Counted from the first letter of the stretch, positions 49,217 to 61,789 are shown. The stretch is DNA of 64,000 nucleotides from Gossypium raimondii (GCF_025698545.1 NC_068569.1:6696001-6760000), one strand, 5' to 3'. The notes: generated from the sequence alone by a model not told the origin. Made by a program: numbers and translations.

Positions 49217-50576
49217 CAGATCTGTTCAACAAAAAAATCCCGCCTTCTTTGTTTACTGCCATTAGAGAGATTCCTGGAAGTTGGATTATTCTCACACATG
49301 CAAATTTGAAACAAAATAAAGAAACGGAAGAAGCGAGTTATCTTTTGACAAAATATTGGTACTTGTTTAGAAACAAGAATAATCTGTGATAGTCGTGGAT
49401 GATTAATTTATATTACATTAAAATTGTAAGTGTAAGATTCTTGCAGTGTTTTCTTAGTCAAGTCACTCTCTTTTTTGTACGTTGATCGTTAAAAACCACT
49501 TTTTTATTTGTTTATTTTGTTTTAGATAAAGCTTGTGGTGTTTTGTCCATCTTCTGTGAAGATAGATGCCTTTGTGGCTTTGTTGATTATTATTTTCACA
49601 CGGTAAGAAAGAAAAAGGAAGAAGAAGAGAGAATCCCTTTTTTTTCTGTTTAAATGACTACACTCAGAAAAAAAAGAATCTATTCCAAGTTGTTGCATTA
49701 CTACTCAGATTCGAATCGATTTTTTTAAATTGGTCCCTTTCTAATCCAATGGATAACACATATCACAATACGTGCCTGCTCTAAAATTTACCCTATTTCT
49801 TATAATCGCTATTTTTCATAATTTTATAATTTAATTTTTCTAAAATTACTTTTTAAATTTTAAAATTTAAGTTAAATTTGATAGTACCATATTTTCATAA
49901 AACAAATACTTACTTGATAACCATATAATGTAGTGAATTTGAATTTAACAAAATGATTCTAATAATTAGATATGAATTTTGAAATCTAAAAAATAAAAAA
50001 AATATAAAAATTAAATTCTAAAATTATAATGAAAAGATTTCCAGAAACAACACGAAGATACCTTGGAAGAAGAGTGACAGTGAATGAGTGGTTTGAGTGC
50101 TAAGTGTAAAAGTTACTGCCAGATATGTGTACCTACCTTGGACTGCCCACAAACACTGGACCTTCATCTTATCAACCACCATTCACGTTATGAAATTTGG
50201 CTTCTTTTTCTTTTTCGTTTATTTGATTTGAGATATATATATATATATATAACGAAGCAAATCAGGATATTAGTTGACTCAACGATTGGATATGTAATTC
50301 ATGTTTGGATACTTATTTTTTACATTGACATTGAATTTTTTATTTTAACTATGGAAGTTTGTAGTTCAATAATAAGAAATTAATTTTTTTACATGTTTTA
50401 ATTTATATATATTTAAAATAAATAGATGTAAAGTTAAAAAGCTCCCAAGTGTACTAAACAATAATGTTATTTGTTTTATGATGGAGATCTCTTTTGTTAG
50501 ACCATTACTATTCTTGTGATGATCAAAATATTACGTAGAAATGCTATTTTAATCTTCAGGCGCCATGGTTCTCTTA
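49217..50576. other. Intergenic upstream of PLC copy 3
   Basis: No gene is supported. Besides the promoter of copy 3 it has AT-rich sequence and an (AT)n tract at about 50231-50251. Confidence 0.45.
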
Positions 50577-51092
50577 CAATTGAGACTGATTATTAGTATG
50601 TTTAAGTTTTCGTCATTCAATTCTAAAGAAAAAAAAATTATAAAATGGTTATTAAATTATTTAAAATTTTTTATTTAAGTCATTAGATTGTTAAATTTAT
50701 TGTTTATGGCTTTTTTTGTTCGCACCGTCTGTACCAATTGAAAACTCTATTTCCCCTTCTCTTCTATAGTTTCTTTTTTTTTCATGAAATAGTTTTGAAT
50801 GTCACGAACCTACGAATCAAAATTCAAATAGTTTTATTCTCTGATTTCTGACATTGACCTTTAGATCAACTTGGATCTGCGAATCCACCGTATCGGTCAC
50901 CAAATTGTCACTCAAAACTCAATAGTCAAACTTTTAAAAGGAAAACATAACAATCCGGTGACTTAAATAAAAATTTTTAAATAGTTCAATAACTTAAATA
51001 AAAACATACAATGACTATTTTGTAACTTTTAAAAATTGCATGACCAAAACATAAACATACTAATAATTTAGTGACTTTAATGGTAGTTTTCC
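50577..51092. mobile_element. Terminal-inverted-repeat element (about 0.5 kb)
   Basis: The left arm with ATTATTAGTATGTTTAAG and TTTATTTAAGTCATTAGATTG is answered on the right by the reverse complements of ATTATTAGTATGTTTATG and TTTATTTAAGTCACCGGATTG. Arms of about 110 bases enclose a short non-coding centre. The exact ends and target duplication were not resolved. Confidence 0.55.
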
Positions 51093-51247
51093 CATTTAAT
51101 ATTTTCCTTATATCTTTAAAAATACATTAAATTTATTTTTGGTAGAGAAATTTTACTAGTAAAAGTAGAATGCAAACATATAAATATATAACCGAAGAAA
51201 TACAAAACAAAATCAAAGCATGTAGAATTATTGAAAGTAAGATTTAA

Positions 51248-51392
51248 GGCCAGTTCTTCATTGCTTTTGAAAAGTGTTGTGGATAAGTACTTTTGAAAAG
51301 TTTTGTTTAAAATTTAAGTGTTTAGCATTAATATCAAAAAATACTTTCTTTTAAAAATACTTTTAGAGTCAGAAGTGATTTTTTTAAGTAAT
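51248..51392. mobile_element. Short MITE of the 5585-6203 family
   Basis: It begins GGCCAGTTCTTCATTGCTTT, as the element at 5585 does. It ends with the reverse complement of that element's left interior (TTTTAGAGTCAGAAGTGATT). Only about 145 bp long with no coding capacity; it looks like an internally deleted copy. Confidence 0.65.
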
Positions 51393-53699
51393 AAAAACCT
51401 CAGACTTCAGCTTTCAGGAACTTTATGTTTGTGCACGGATTGTAGGTTGATGGAGATGTTTGATTTTCATCTATTCAATTATTCCTTCTAACCATTATTG
51501 AATCAATCTATTTTATTTTATTTTTTCAAAATTGGTTAATGACATCAGCAGCGCCAGCATGGCAGAGGGTAACGTGATTAACGCTGATTTTGTGAATAAC
51601 GTGAATAACTTCCTCTAATTGCTTCTCATTATTACAAGATTTAATGCAGATTTTAGCGCCTAAAGTATATTACTTTTTCACTTTCAACTTAAATTTTTTT
51701 ATTCACTCCGATCTCTAATATTATTAAATGGTTCAGTTTAGTCCCAAGGTTATCGGATATTTTTGGTTCAATTTTTTGGACATTAAAAGAATGGTTAGAA
51801 TATCCAATCAACTATAAATTATAATGGATATTCGTTAACGCCACGATAATGCCACAATTCAGTAAAAACCTAAAAGAACTTTAAAAGTATAAATAAATAT
51901 AAGTGTCTAAAAATAAAAATATGTGAAAAGTAATAAAAATATCAAAACTTATAAAAATAATAAAATTGTAAAATATTGAAAATTTAAAATGTTTATTAGA
52001 AATCGTAAAAGCTTTTAAAATTATTAAAATTTTTAAAATAGAAAAATATAGTATATTGGCATAAAATAAACGTTGGATAATTACATTTAAAATATTAAAA
52101 TTTGATATAAAAATCGTATGTGATAATACAATCAATTTTTATAAAAATTATACTTTCAACATATTCTAATAAGAATTGAATAAATTTTAAATCAATTTAT
52201 AATAATTTAAAATACATAAATGTTTAGTACTTTACCAATGTTATTGGCAACATGTTTATTTGACTCGGCTCCCTATTTAATGTCTTGAGTAAACTTCATT
52301 CATCAATCATTATGCACATGCTATTTTTATTTTATACCAATGTTCTTTAGATTGGTTAAACACTCAGATAGTAATTTTAAGATATTGCATAAATAATTTG
52401 TTTTGAGAGAGTAAAAATTATTTAGAATAATTAAAAATATTATTTAATTGTGATAAATTATTTTTATTACAAGTTTGTCTAAATTTAACACCTAAAAATA
52501 TAACAGTTATAAAATTTGATCAATTGAATTATAAAACATTTTTCGTAGGTGATATGCTTCTAAAAACAACAATCTCATCTAGTAAATGTGATTTATAAAA
52601 TTTTATAAATATTAAATTTTATAATATATTTTAATTTTTAGTAAATCTTTTATATTTTATATTTCATTGTGTAATTTTATAATTATATATATTTATAAAT
52701 TCTTAAATATTTTTGTAAATATTTTATATATGCTATGAAATAAATAACAAAGAAAGTAAAAGAACAAAAATAGGTAAGCAAAAAAACGTATTTCTATTGA
52801 TCAATAGGAAGAATACAATATTACTCCAAAGTCTATATTTGTAAACATAAGACGCAAAAATGAAATAAAATTATACTTTTAATGAATATTGAAGTCCTCA
52901 AGTACATCAAACTTATATTAATTTTGATTTGCATCCACTTTATAATGAAATATTCATAACAATATATCACAATGGCATCATCATATGACACATAACAACA
53001 TATAATTGGCTAGATCTCTTAGTCGATAGTTAGTAATATTAAAGATTAAACTAGAAATGACTGATAACGTTAGGCACTGAAATAAGCTAAAAAGCTTTAA
53101 AACCAAAGTGAAAAAACAATATACTATAAAAACTAAAGAATTAAAGTATACATTAAACCTCATTACAGCAACAATTAAACTAAAACTCATATCCTTTAAA
53201 AACAAAAAACCGGTACACTTAAGTTATTAGCATAAAATTGTATATATAATATTTTGTAAACTATTATTGTGTATTTTCAGTAACTATATGGATTTAAGTT
53301 CTGTTTATGCTATTTTCTAAAATATCATATTTTAATTCTTTTATATTTGTATTATATAATTATATTTTATTGAAAAATAAAAAATATATAAAATCAACAC
53401 TAATCATCGAGCCCTCAAAGTATCTTAAATCATTCAATTTTATCCATTAATTCATTTTGAGATATTTTAAGGTTGTGATTTAAGCTATTTGATTTTAAAA
53501 ATAATTATAAAATTATTGTGTTTTTAATTCATTTTTAATATTTTTTTCAAATGAAATGATATTTAATTACCTACTATTAAATCTAATAATAAACCAGCAG
53601 CTTTTTTTGGTGGGGTAGGAAATTGACCTACTTTTTAGTCAATTGTAGGTCATCCACTTGACAATGGGAAGTTGAAGGTTCCATCTCTGGCCCTTTTTT
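51393..53699. other. AT-rich intergenic region
   Basis: No gene is supported. Long A/T runs give several spurious minus-strand frames of isoleucine/phenylalanine-rich composition. No RNA gene or clear repeat boundary was seen. Confidence 0.5.
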
Positions 53700-55595
53700 G
53701 AAAGGGTTAGTTTACACTTTAGCTCCTAAACTTGGTAACTTGTAATTATTTGGTACCTAACTTTTTTTAGACTTCACTATAATCTAAATTTAAAAACCTT
53801 AAGCCACTTTTTTTAATTACCTAACTTACGCTTTAATATTTATTAATTAAAATACATTAAAATTCAAAAACTTTTGACTTTAATATCTCCCTTTTTGCCT
53901 CTTACCTTCTCCTTCTTTTTCTTCCTAATCCCTCACCTTTCTCAATTTTTTTGGTTTGGTCCCTAAATTTCATGTCTTTGTTTTAAAAGAAAAATTGAAA
54001 ATCCATTTTGTAATTTTTCTAGTAGGCGAGAAAGAATAAGAAAGTAAATGATTTATTTTTAGCTTTTTGGGTCAGAGTTCTCTGGCTCATCACCAAAAAT
54101 GGCTTCCTTTTGCCCACTATGATTGATTTTGATTTTCGTTTTCCCTTTCTCTTGTTTTTCTTTGGGTTCCATGCTTGAAGAAAGTTCTTATTCTATTATC
54201 CTTTTGTTTCCCTCGTTTGAATTAGCTTTGGAAAATGAGAATGGTAGAGCTTTGTGAATGGGGGCAATTTACCAAAAAAAGCCTATTTTTTTAAATTACC
54301 GAAATAGGCCCGGTATTTTATTATTTACCAGAATGGGCATTTTTCAGCAAATCGCGTCCACGTCAGCGCGATATTAGGGGACGTGCCAGGAAATCGCGGC
54401 CACGTCAACGCACTTTGCTGACGTGGCCGCGTCTTGCCCATCTATGAAATTTCATGTATATAGTTGCACTAAATTATTTAAATTATTTATAATACCTAAA
54501 TTATCCCTATTTATTTGTTATATTACATAAAATACTCCTTTGAAAATACAAAACATTTTGATAGCTAATTTAAAATTTATTCTTCACAACTAATGAAAAT
54601 CATTTAAAATGCTAAAACTAGATCTGTTTGAATAAACTATAAGAAAATCCTTGGAATGCTGTGATTTCTTCGTCTTCAACGAAAGATCTCGAGAAAGATC
54701 ACGGTGAGGAAAGCTTGTGCTTAATGAGGAAGCAAATTTGGACACTCGGAATCATCTAACAATTATGTAGAACAGCAGCCGTCTTTCTTCACAGCTGAAA
54801 CATCATCCCGAGAGCCGACATTGATGGTTTGTCCCTTGGGCAATGTTGTTTGATAATTCCCTCATTCGAGTGCTTTTCGACTGATCACATGATGTATTTG
54901 AGTTAGTATTTCAGTGAATGCATGCTCAACATTTGTAGATTCAAGGGCAGATGTTTCCATAAAGAAGCGCGTAAACGTGGGAGCGACTTATCTGTTTACT
55001 TTTTTCTCCAAAACCCTAAAAATTTTAAAAACCCTAAAATCTTAAACCCTAAAATCCAAAAACCTACAAGTCAAGAAATCGCGGCCACGTCAGCACGTTT
55101 TGCTGACGTGGCAACAAAATCGCCCCCTTGAGGACACGATTTGTTGCCACGTCAGCAAAGCGCGCTGATGTAGCCGCGATTTCCTGGCACGTCCCCTGAA
55201 ATCGCGCTGTCGTGGACGCGATTTGCCGGAAAATGGTCAATTCCGATAAATAATAAAATATTAGGCCCATTTCGATAAATTTATAAAAAAATTAAGCTTT
55301 TATTGGTAAATGGCCCGTGTGAATGTTGCTGGATCGGGCCTTGAGCAACAACAACTTGAACAAGTTTTGGTGATGGTGTTGTGGAAGAAGAAACTGAGGG
55401 AGAAGAAGAAACGGTGATGGGATGAAAAAACATTTTTCATTAATAAAGTGAAAAAATAAATTAACTAGTTTTTCTTTTTTAATGAACATCGCGTTTTTAT
55501 CCACGTGTTAGTTGATGTTAAAAAACGCAACTGTATTAATTAGGTATAAATATAAGTTATCAAGTTTATAGGCTAAAGTGTACATTAACACTTTT
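53700..55595. mobile_element. Older TIR element interrupted by a second element
   Basis: The left end GGTTAGTTTACACTTTAGCTCCTAAACTTGGTAACTTGT is mirrored on the right by the reverse complement of a diverged version (TAATGTACACTTTAGCC, then ATAAACTTGATAACTTAT) at about 55540-55592. With the inner element (54261-55316) removed, the outer one would be about 0.8 kb, and CT-rich and GA-rich interiors near 53890 and 55380 are partly complementary. The ends are approximate. Confidence 0.55.
54261..55316. mobile_element. TIR element with probable 9-bp target duplication (Mutator-like MITE)
   Basis: A 1056-bp element starts GGGGCAATTTACCA and ends with the reverse complement of GGGCCATTTACCA. The inverted repeats are about 170 bp and unusually GC-rich for this window (CAAATCGCGTCCACG, GGGGACGTGCCAGGAAATCG, GCTGACGTGGC). 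Flanks TTGTGAATG (54252-54260) and GTGTGAATG (55317-55325) match at 8 of 9 bases. The interior has several AACCCTAAA words near 55010-55060 but no transposase. Confidence 0.8.
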
Positions 55596-56505
55596 TGAAA
55601 ATGTATTTAAAAGAATGGTAAACTATCATCCAATTATGGGTCCCTTTTTTGGGGAATTTTTAAAATTGGTCACATTGAAATGGTTTTTTGTGCATTTCCG
55701 TTAAATACCATTAAGTATACGATAGAAAGGTGAGGTGATAATTAAAAATTAATATAATAATAAATTTAGTCCAGCTTTTACATATTATATTAGTTTAGTT
55801 ATAATTTTAAAATTAACTCTCAAAATTTATAAATAATATCAATTTGATCTCAATCTTAAGAAAATTCAAAAAATATAAAATATATGGATATCTTATTTAC
55901 AACAACTTTAAGAGAAAATAGATTAAATTGTTATTTATCTACAAGTATTCACTCGGTGATATGGACAGATCTATGTCGAGGAGACATAAAAAACAAATGA
56001 ATATTTATATAAAATTCATTATATAAATCAAAGCTTGTGGGGTGAAAAAATATTTTATATTAAAAATATAGGTGGATTCGCAATCAATTTTATTTTCCTA
56101 TTATTGAACATGCATTTAATTATTAGTTTTAAAGTTTTGTTATTTTATTTAGAGATGGTATAAAACTATACTAAACAAAATGTATTATAATAATATTAAT
56201 TATAATTAAAAATGTTTTTATATTTTTATAATTGAATTAATGATTCAATTAAAGGTTTAATTAATTCAATAAAAATGTTTAAATATAAGTTTTAGATTAG
56301 AGTAGAAACAAAATTCTAATTGGCTATAGCCCAAGTCCAGATAGCCAATAGTTACAACACCATAATTTCATCTAATCAAAATTCAAAACCGAAGGTAAGA
56401 AGCCTATATGGCTTACAGTGGCAACAGACGTCGTCGTTTGGTGCAGCTGTGATGAATAAGTACCTACTTTAGGGTCCCGTTTTGCCGACACTGTTTCACT
56501 CTCAG
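55596..56505. other. Upstream region of the RRM gene
   Basis: No gene is supported. The last 100-150 bases are probably promoter and 5' UTR of the RRM gene. Confidence 0.45.
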
Positions 56506-57275
56506 ATGGCTAAGATATTGGGGACTCAGCTCTTTGTTCACAGTTACTACCTCTCTTTATCACTTTCCTCTGCATATTTATTCTGGAATTAATTCTTACA
56601 GTTGATCGCAGGGTTGTCATTTTTCACAAACCATCAAGAGCTTAAGACTTTATTTGCACCATTTGGTGTTGTTAAAGAAGGTACTAAATTTTTTCGCTCA
56701 GTTTTATTATTATTTCTGTTTTCTTTTTCTATGAAAATCATAGTATTTTATCAATTCCCATATTGGGTTGTCGTTTTTTCTTTGTGAGTGTAGCTAGGCT
56801 CATTAGAGACCCCAAAACTCAAAGGCCTAAAGGGTTCGGTTTTGTTACATTTGAAACCGAGGCAGAAGCTCAGAAGGCACTGAAAGCGATGAATGGCAGG
56901 GTAATCTTCAAATGTCACCAACTTTTGTTTATCTGTTTTTTTTTTTTTTTGCATCTTACACTATCTGAGAATCCTTCAAATTGGAGTTTGAATTAATTGT
57001 ATTTGCGGTTCAATAAAGCACGATTCAGTGTAAAAAAGTTCAGTTTATGGCTGAATCAATCTGATCAATGCTCACTCACTATGTTAGTGTCGTTTAAAAT
57101 TCAGATTTCTGAGCATTTTTCTTGTTATCGAAATATTCCGTGAAATGAACTTTGAATACTCCTTTTTCTTACATGTTATCGTTGTTTGGTTCTTTTGCAC
57201 AAGATTGTCCGTGGAAGGCTGATATTTGTTGAATACGCAAATGATAAGTCTCAAAAGACCGATGCAGACAGTTGA
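56506..57275 (+). CDS. Small single-RRM RNA-binding protein
   Basis: Four exons, 56506-56542, 56612-56680, 56794-56900 and 57204-57275, give a 94-aa protein that is essentially one RNA recognition motif. RNP2 is LFVHRLS; RNP1 is KGFGFVTF; the conserved beta-4 strand is GRLIFVEYAN. The joined phases work only if exon 1 ends at CACA/GTTACT and exon 2 starts after GATCGCAG, which rebuilds the usual LFV-x-RLSF wording. The donor GTTACT is weak. A different acceptor (CTTACAG, ending at 56601) would break the RRM. Small RRM proteins of this type bind RNA, and some work in organelles, but no clear targeting peptide is seen here. It lies between two PLC genes and converges on copy 4. Codons 90-94 are DADS plus the stop. 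Confidence 0.85.
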
Positions 57276-58345
57276 AAAATGGCACGCTAATGCCCGTTTC
57301 AAGATCTCCTCATCTTACCAACACCTTGTAAGTCAGTTTCCTGCTTAGAGAAGTCAAAAAAATTGAAAACAATATTTTTGTAGAATGTGAATCTGCATTG
57401 GTGAGCAGCGCATGTATCAACATTCTGTGAGAACATTGTGATTGTTATTATCATTTGAAGAAAATGCAACCATGGCCTGCCTTTTCCGGGTTTGCTGGCT
57501 AAATTGCATCCTTCAAAAGACTATTGATTTGCTTTGCTTAATACATGATTCTGGGAAGGTTTTATGTTCTTTGCCCTATTATGAGTTTTGTTATTATTTA
57601 TTATTGTAATCCATTCTTTGATAACAGGAGTCTAAATTTAATTGTCTTCCAGCTTGGTTAGATAAAATACAAAATCGACTAGCACAGTATTGAATACGGG
57701 GTATGAGAGAGTTTTTGTTTTCGTATTTGGGGCCTATGTTACTTGGACTCAAACTCATATGCGTGTGTTAGATACGGATATATTCAATTTATTGTAAGTT
57801 ACTTTTATGTATTTGAAGATGACATTGAAGTTGAACATTGAGTGAGCAAATTAACAAAGTAATGTCACTATGCATCAAAACTTCAAAAATAAAAGTATGA
57901 ATAATAAGATGAAATTGGTGAAGCATTTAATTTAACGAGGCTAATATGCATTCCACCAAGGAAGCATGGAAGAATAATCTATACATGGCATATCCAGGAG
58001 CAAAATTGACATAATGCACAGGAGAATTATAAGGTGTAGAAACCTCTCTTGGACTCAGAATATGGTTACGTGCATTTCCCTTTTCAAGTTTTTCCATTTG
58101 GAGTAATTCTTGATGAATCATATTTCTATAATAATGTATGTCTGAATATGTGTGAAAAATCAGAGTAATAACAGCTAGAAGTAGATCAAACATTTGTCAT
58201 TATTTTTTTATTAATTTTTAAGTTTTTTTTCTATGGCAGACAGGAGAAAATGAAGCTGAAGTAGCTTCTACTACCGATGGAGCAAAATAGGTAGTCCTTC
58301 AACCAAACCAAAAAAAACACAAAAAATTAACAAACCTCTATAGTC
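57276..58345. other. Convergent 3' region between RRM and PLC copy 4
   Basis: It should hold the 3' UTRs of both genes. At about 58238-58290 the plus strand has an acceptor-like CAG followed by a short open frame (TGENEAEVASTTDGAK, then TAG), which could be an alternative last exon of the RRM gene or chance. No other gene is supported. Confidence 0.4.
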
Positions 58346-61300
58346 TCACACAAAATCAAACCGCATAAGAAGTCTGGTAGAGTTTAACTTCTCTCCTTTG
58401 CGATCAAAGAGGGGAACTGCCCGGATCCCCTGCTTCAGTTCTGAGACTGGCAAACAAGTTTGACCGGCAAAGTCATCCTTCTCGGACATGTCATATTCGT
58501 GGACCTCAACTCGCAGCAATGCCAATTCAGGAACAGTCAATGGAAATGTAAATTCTTCATCCCAAACAGGTGTCCAGTTGTCTTCTTTTATCTTCGTTTT
58601 CTTCATTATTTCATCATCTGGCACTCCTGCTATTCCAACCTGCATTAACAAATTCAGAGTTAAAATTCAGTAAGCATGTTTATCATTACTCAAACTACAC
58701 TGCACTTGGCTGGTTCACTGTAAATTTTGCTGGAATACACGGAATATTGAAATATATCAGAAAATTGTTTTGACACATTAAACAATTAGTATCTCCGGTT
58801 ACCAGTGTAATCATCTTACCTTTGTATAGAAATCAGGTGGCGAATAGGTGTCAAAGTGTGTGTGTTTAAAATCTAAGTGCCATCCATCTCCCATGTAGAC
58901 TTTCACCTGTCGGGTAGATGATAAGAGGATTCAATAAAAGGATGCTGGGAAGGATGAGAATCTTTTGATATTTGAATAATGTTTACCCTTAATCTCTTCT
59001 TAACAGGTAACTTAGCTCTCTCACTGTTCGCATCCACATTCATCAGGAAATCAGGTTTTTTTACATAACCACAGCCTCCATTAGCTCTAAACATCCCTTG
59101 CATTAACCAAAGGGATCTACCATATCCCTGCAATTATACCACAACCTTGTCAGTTGGATTTATAAAACTTTGGGTCATAACTCATAACAACAAACTTTTG
59201 CATTGCAATGAAGGATAAATAGCATTGAAGAAAATGCTCTTAGCATTTATATAGTATGATCAAATTCAATTTGCTTGGGTTTTTGAATTCAATGTCGAAG
59301 AACACCTTCAGGAAGTTATATTTTTGTTTCCACTACTTTTAATTTAGTCTAAACAAAAAAAAAAAAAATGCATAACTAAAATCTGCATGAAACGCTTAAA
59401 CAAAACCTGCATTTCAGAATACCATGATTAGGGGAACTGAAATAAGTATAGAAACAAAACCTGCATGTTAAAGGCAATCATTTGAGCTCCATGCATCCAA
59501 CCAATTTGTGGCTTGTAGTTTGAGGAGTTAAACCGAGTACCCTTGGGATATATCCTCAGGAAATTCTTCTGGGTAAATCTAAATGCATTAATGAAAGGAA
59601 AATTTGGGAATTAGGAAAAATTAATAATAAAGAAGAAAAATCAATTACGTTTTACATAATATTTACCGTATCATACAAGGAATGTCTGGTTTGAAATTAA
59701 TGCAAATAATTACCTCACAAGATCAGTCCCGTAAGACACAGTAGCCTTTTCAAGTGCTTGTTCACTCAGACTAAGGCGCCTAACTTTATCGGGTTCAACT
59801 TTTAGGGCCTCCTTCAACCTACCTGTTATTTTGCCACCAGGAATGGCAATAAGACTCTTGTAACCAGGGGCTCTTGAAGAGTCTACCTCAGGTTCAAACG
59901 CATCTGAATCTTCATCATCCTGATTGTTGTCACTTGCATCACTATCAGTCTGCAACCAAAAATCTACATAAGTATTCAAAGATGGACCTATCTAAGTGCA
60001 CCTGTAGAAGATTCCTTGTAATCTACGTATTAGGTTAAATGAAACCAACATGTAACTCGATTCATTTCAAAACATACCTTTTCATCTTCTTGTTCAGCTG
60101 TAAGTTCTGTTGGTTCTTTTCCCCAAACATCATCATCTGAATCCTTCTCCTTTTCTTTGTCCTTGTTAGTCTGAGCTTCAAGGTACTCTTTGGGAGGTTT
60201 GGTTGAAATAAGGATCTTATACTTCAGATCCTCTGGTGCAGGGAATTCTTTTAAGCATTCAGATTCGGGACGAAACAGCATTTTCCCAAATGTTTGAGTA
60301 ACCATCTACAATGACATTAGCCAAAGGTGATTCCATTCTCAAGCATAAATGGAAGATTAAAAGATAAAGAACTATATAAGGTAAGTACCTGAGCAACTTT
60401 TGCCTGAAGTTTTGGAGTCAGGTGGTCTTCAAGAGTAATTACAACGGGATATTCGGATGCACTAAAAGCATGCTCTTTAATGGATTTTAAACATTTAATG
60501 AGTTCCACCGGAGCTGTCAAAGTCCTATCATCATAGACAGACAAATCAACGATTGTTCGACGAGTAGAACAAAACAAAAATTGAACCAAACCTGCTAACC
60601 AGTGCTAGAAAAGTAGGCATTTTGCCTCGTAAATCAAGAGGAAGAAAATTAATACCACTTCTATCAAGACAATACCACATTGAAAAACAAACCGGTACAG
60701 TTCCACGTAACATTCCAAGAACAAAGATATTAAAAGAAATTTACCTTCCATGTAGAACATCCACATCATCTTTTGTGGAATTTGGCCATAGATCAAGCTC
60801 CACCACTCTTACTCCTCTCTTCAGTGCCTTTATGATTGGGACATCGCTACAGTCGCTACTGAGTTGATTTCCAGTTAAATACGAATTGTGACCAGTGTAT
60901 ATGAAATAATGGGATAAAGGAGCTGTCATGTCATGGTGGACCTGAATGCAAAGATCGTACTAATTGTCAAACAAATGGTCGCATAATCCCCAAACATGCA
61001 TACACAGAAAAAGGTGAAGCACTAATCAAGCAGGGATGAACACTCCTCAATTTTGTCTAAAATTGTAAAAATTTACCAAGTGTTTGGATCAAAGTTTCAA
61101 AACCCTTTTGACTTTGCATTAAGAGAACACCTCTTCAAACAAGAAACCAATTTTGATATAGTTTTCAGGAGCATCCTTCATCGCCAAAACAAGGGGAAAA
61201 AAGGGTAACATTTGGAGTGTATGGTAAGTATCAAAATTAACCTCCATCAGCTCCAACAATATAATCCTTAACACACTAACCAGATCCCACTGATGATAAC

Positions 61301-61686
61301 AGTTTTTATAACAAAAAAAAAAAAAAGGACAGATGAAAAAACCAAATCATCGAAAATAAGAAACGGGTCACCTTATTATCGATTGGCGGATTTAGATCTG
61401 CAGAAAACAAGTAATGATGGAAATCATCGAGGGTCAATGCGTGTTTTCTGAACTTCGCCATATGGTGTCGTTTCTGCAGAACCTGCAGCAGAATCTCCTC
61501 CGCGTCGGAGACCTTGGCACCGCCTTGCCCCTGCACATCCACCAAGAACCTATGCAACTGCTCCGCCGTCATTTGAGGCCCACCTTCGGCGTACTTCTCG
61601 AATGCAGCTATAACATCCGGTGGTGGTGCCGCCTCAATGATTTTGAACTTCCTAGTAAAGCACCCGCACATCCTATAAGTCCCCAT
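58346..61686 (-). CDS. PLC: Phosphoinositide-specific phospholipase C (PLC copy 4)
   Basis: Nine exons (minus): 61372-61686, 60745-60941, 60389-60524, 60078-60305, 59714-59949, 59461-59578, 58987-59127, 58820-58906 and 58346-58639, joining to 583 aa with GT-AG junctions throughout. N-terminal EF-hand-like region ([16 protein letters not shown] start at 61686); X domain with His123 in [10 protein letters not shown] and His169 in LHGRTLTAP; acidic, charged linker ([18 protein letters not shown]); Y domain ([26 protein letters not shown]); C2 domain ([17 protein letters not shown]). Exon 7 is 12 bp shorter than in copies 2 and 3, removing four residues between Y and C2. It belongs with copy 3. 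It stands about 9 kb from copy 3 with the RRM gene and repeats between them. Confidence 0.96.
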
Positions 61687-61789
61687 CTTTCAACTCTGCT
61701 TTTCTTTTCCCTTGATGAACGAAATGAAAGAAATTAGCGTGGATTGAAATGGTTTTAGAAAGTGTAGAGAAACTGTGGTTGCGTGGGGG

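Noticed and set aside
51881..53205. Isoleucine/phenylalanine-rich frames as membrane proteins
   Set aside because: They follow from A/T runs, have no conserved motifs, and lie in non-coding AT-rich DNA.
55005..55062. Interstitial telomeric repeat
   Set aside because: Several AACCCTAAA words occur but are irregularly spaced and degenerate, inside a TIR element. There is no (CCCTAAA)n tract.
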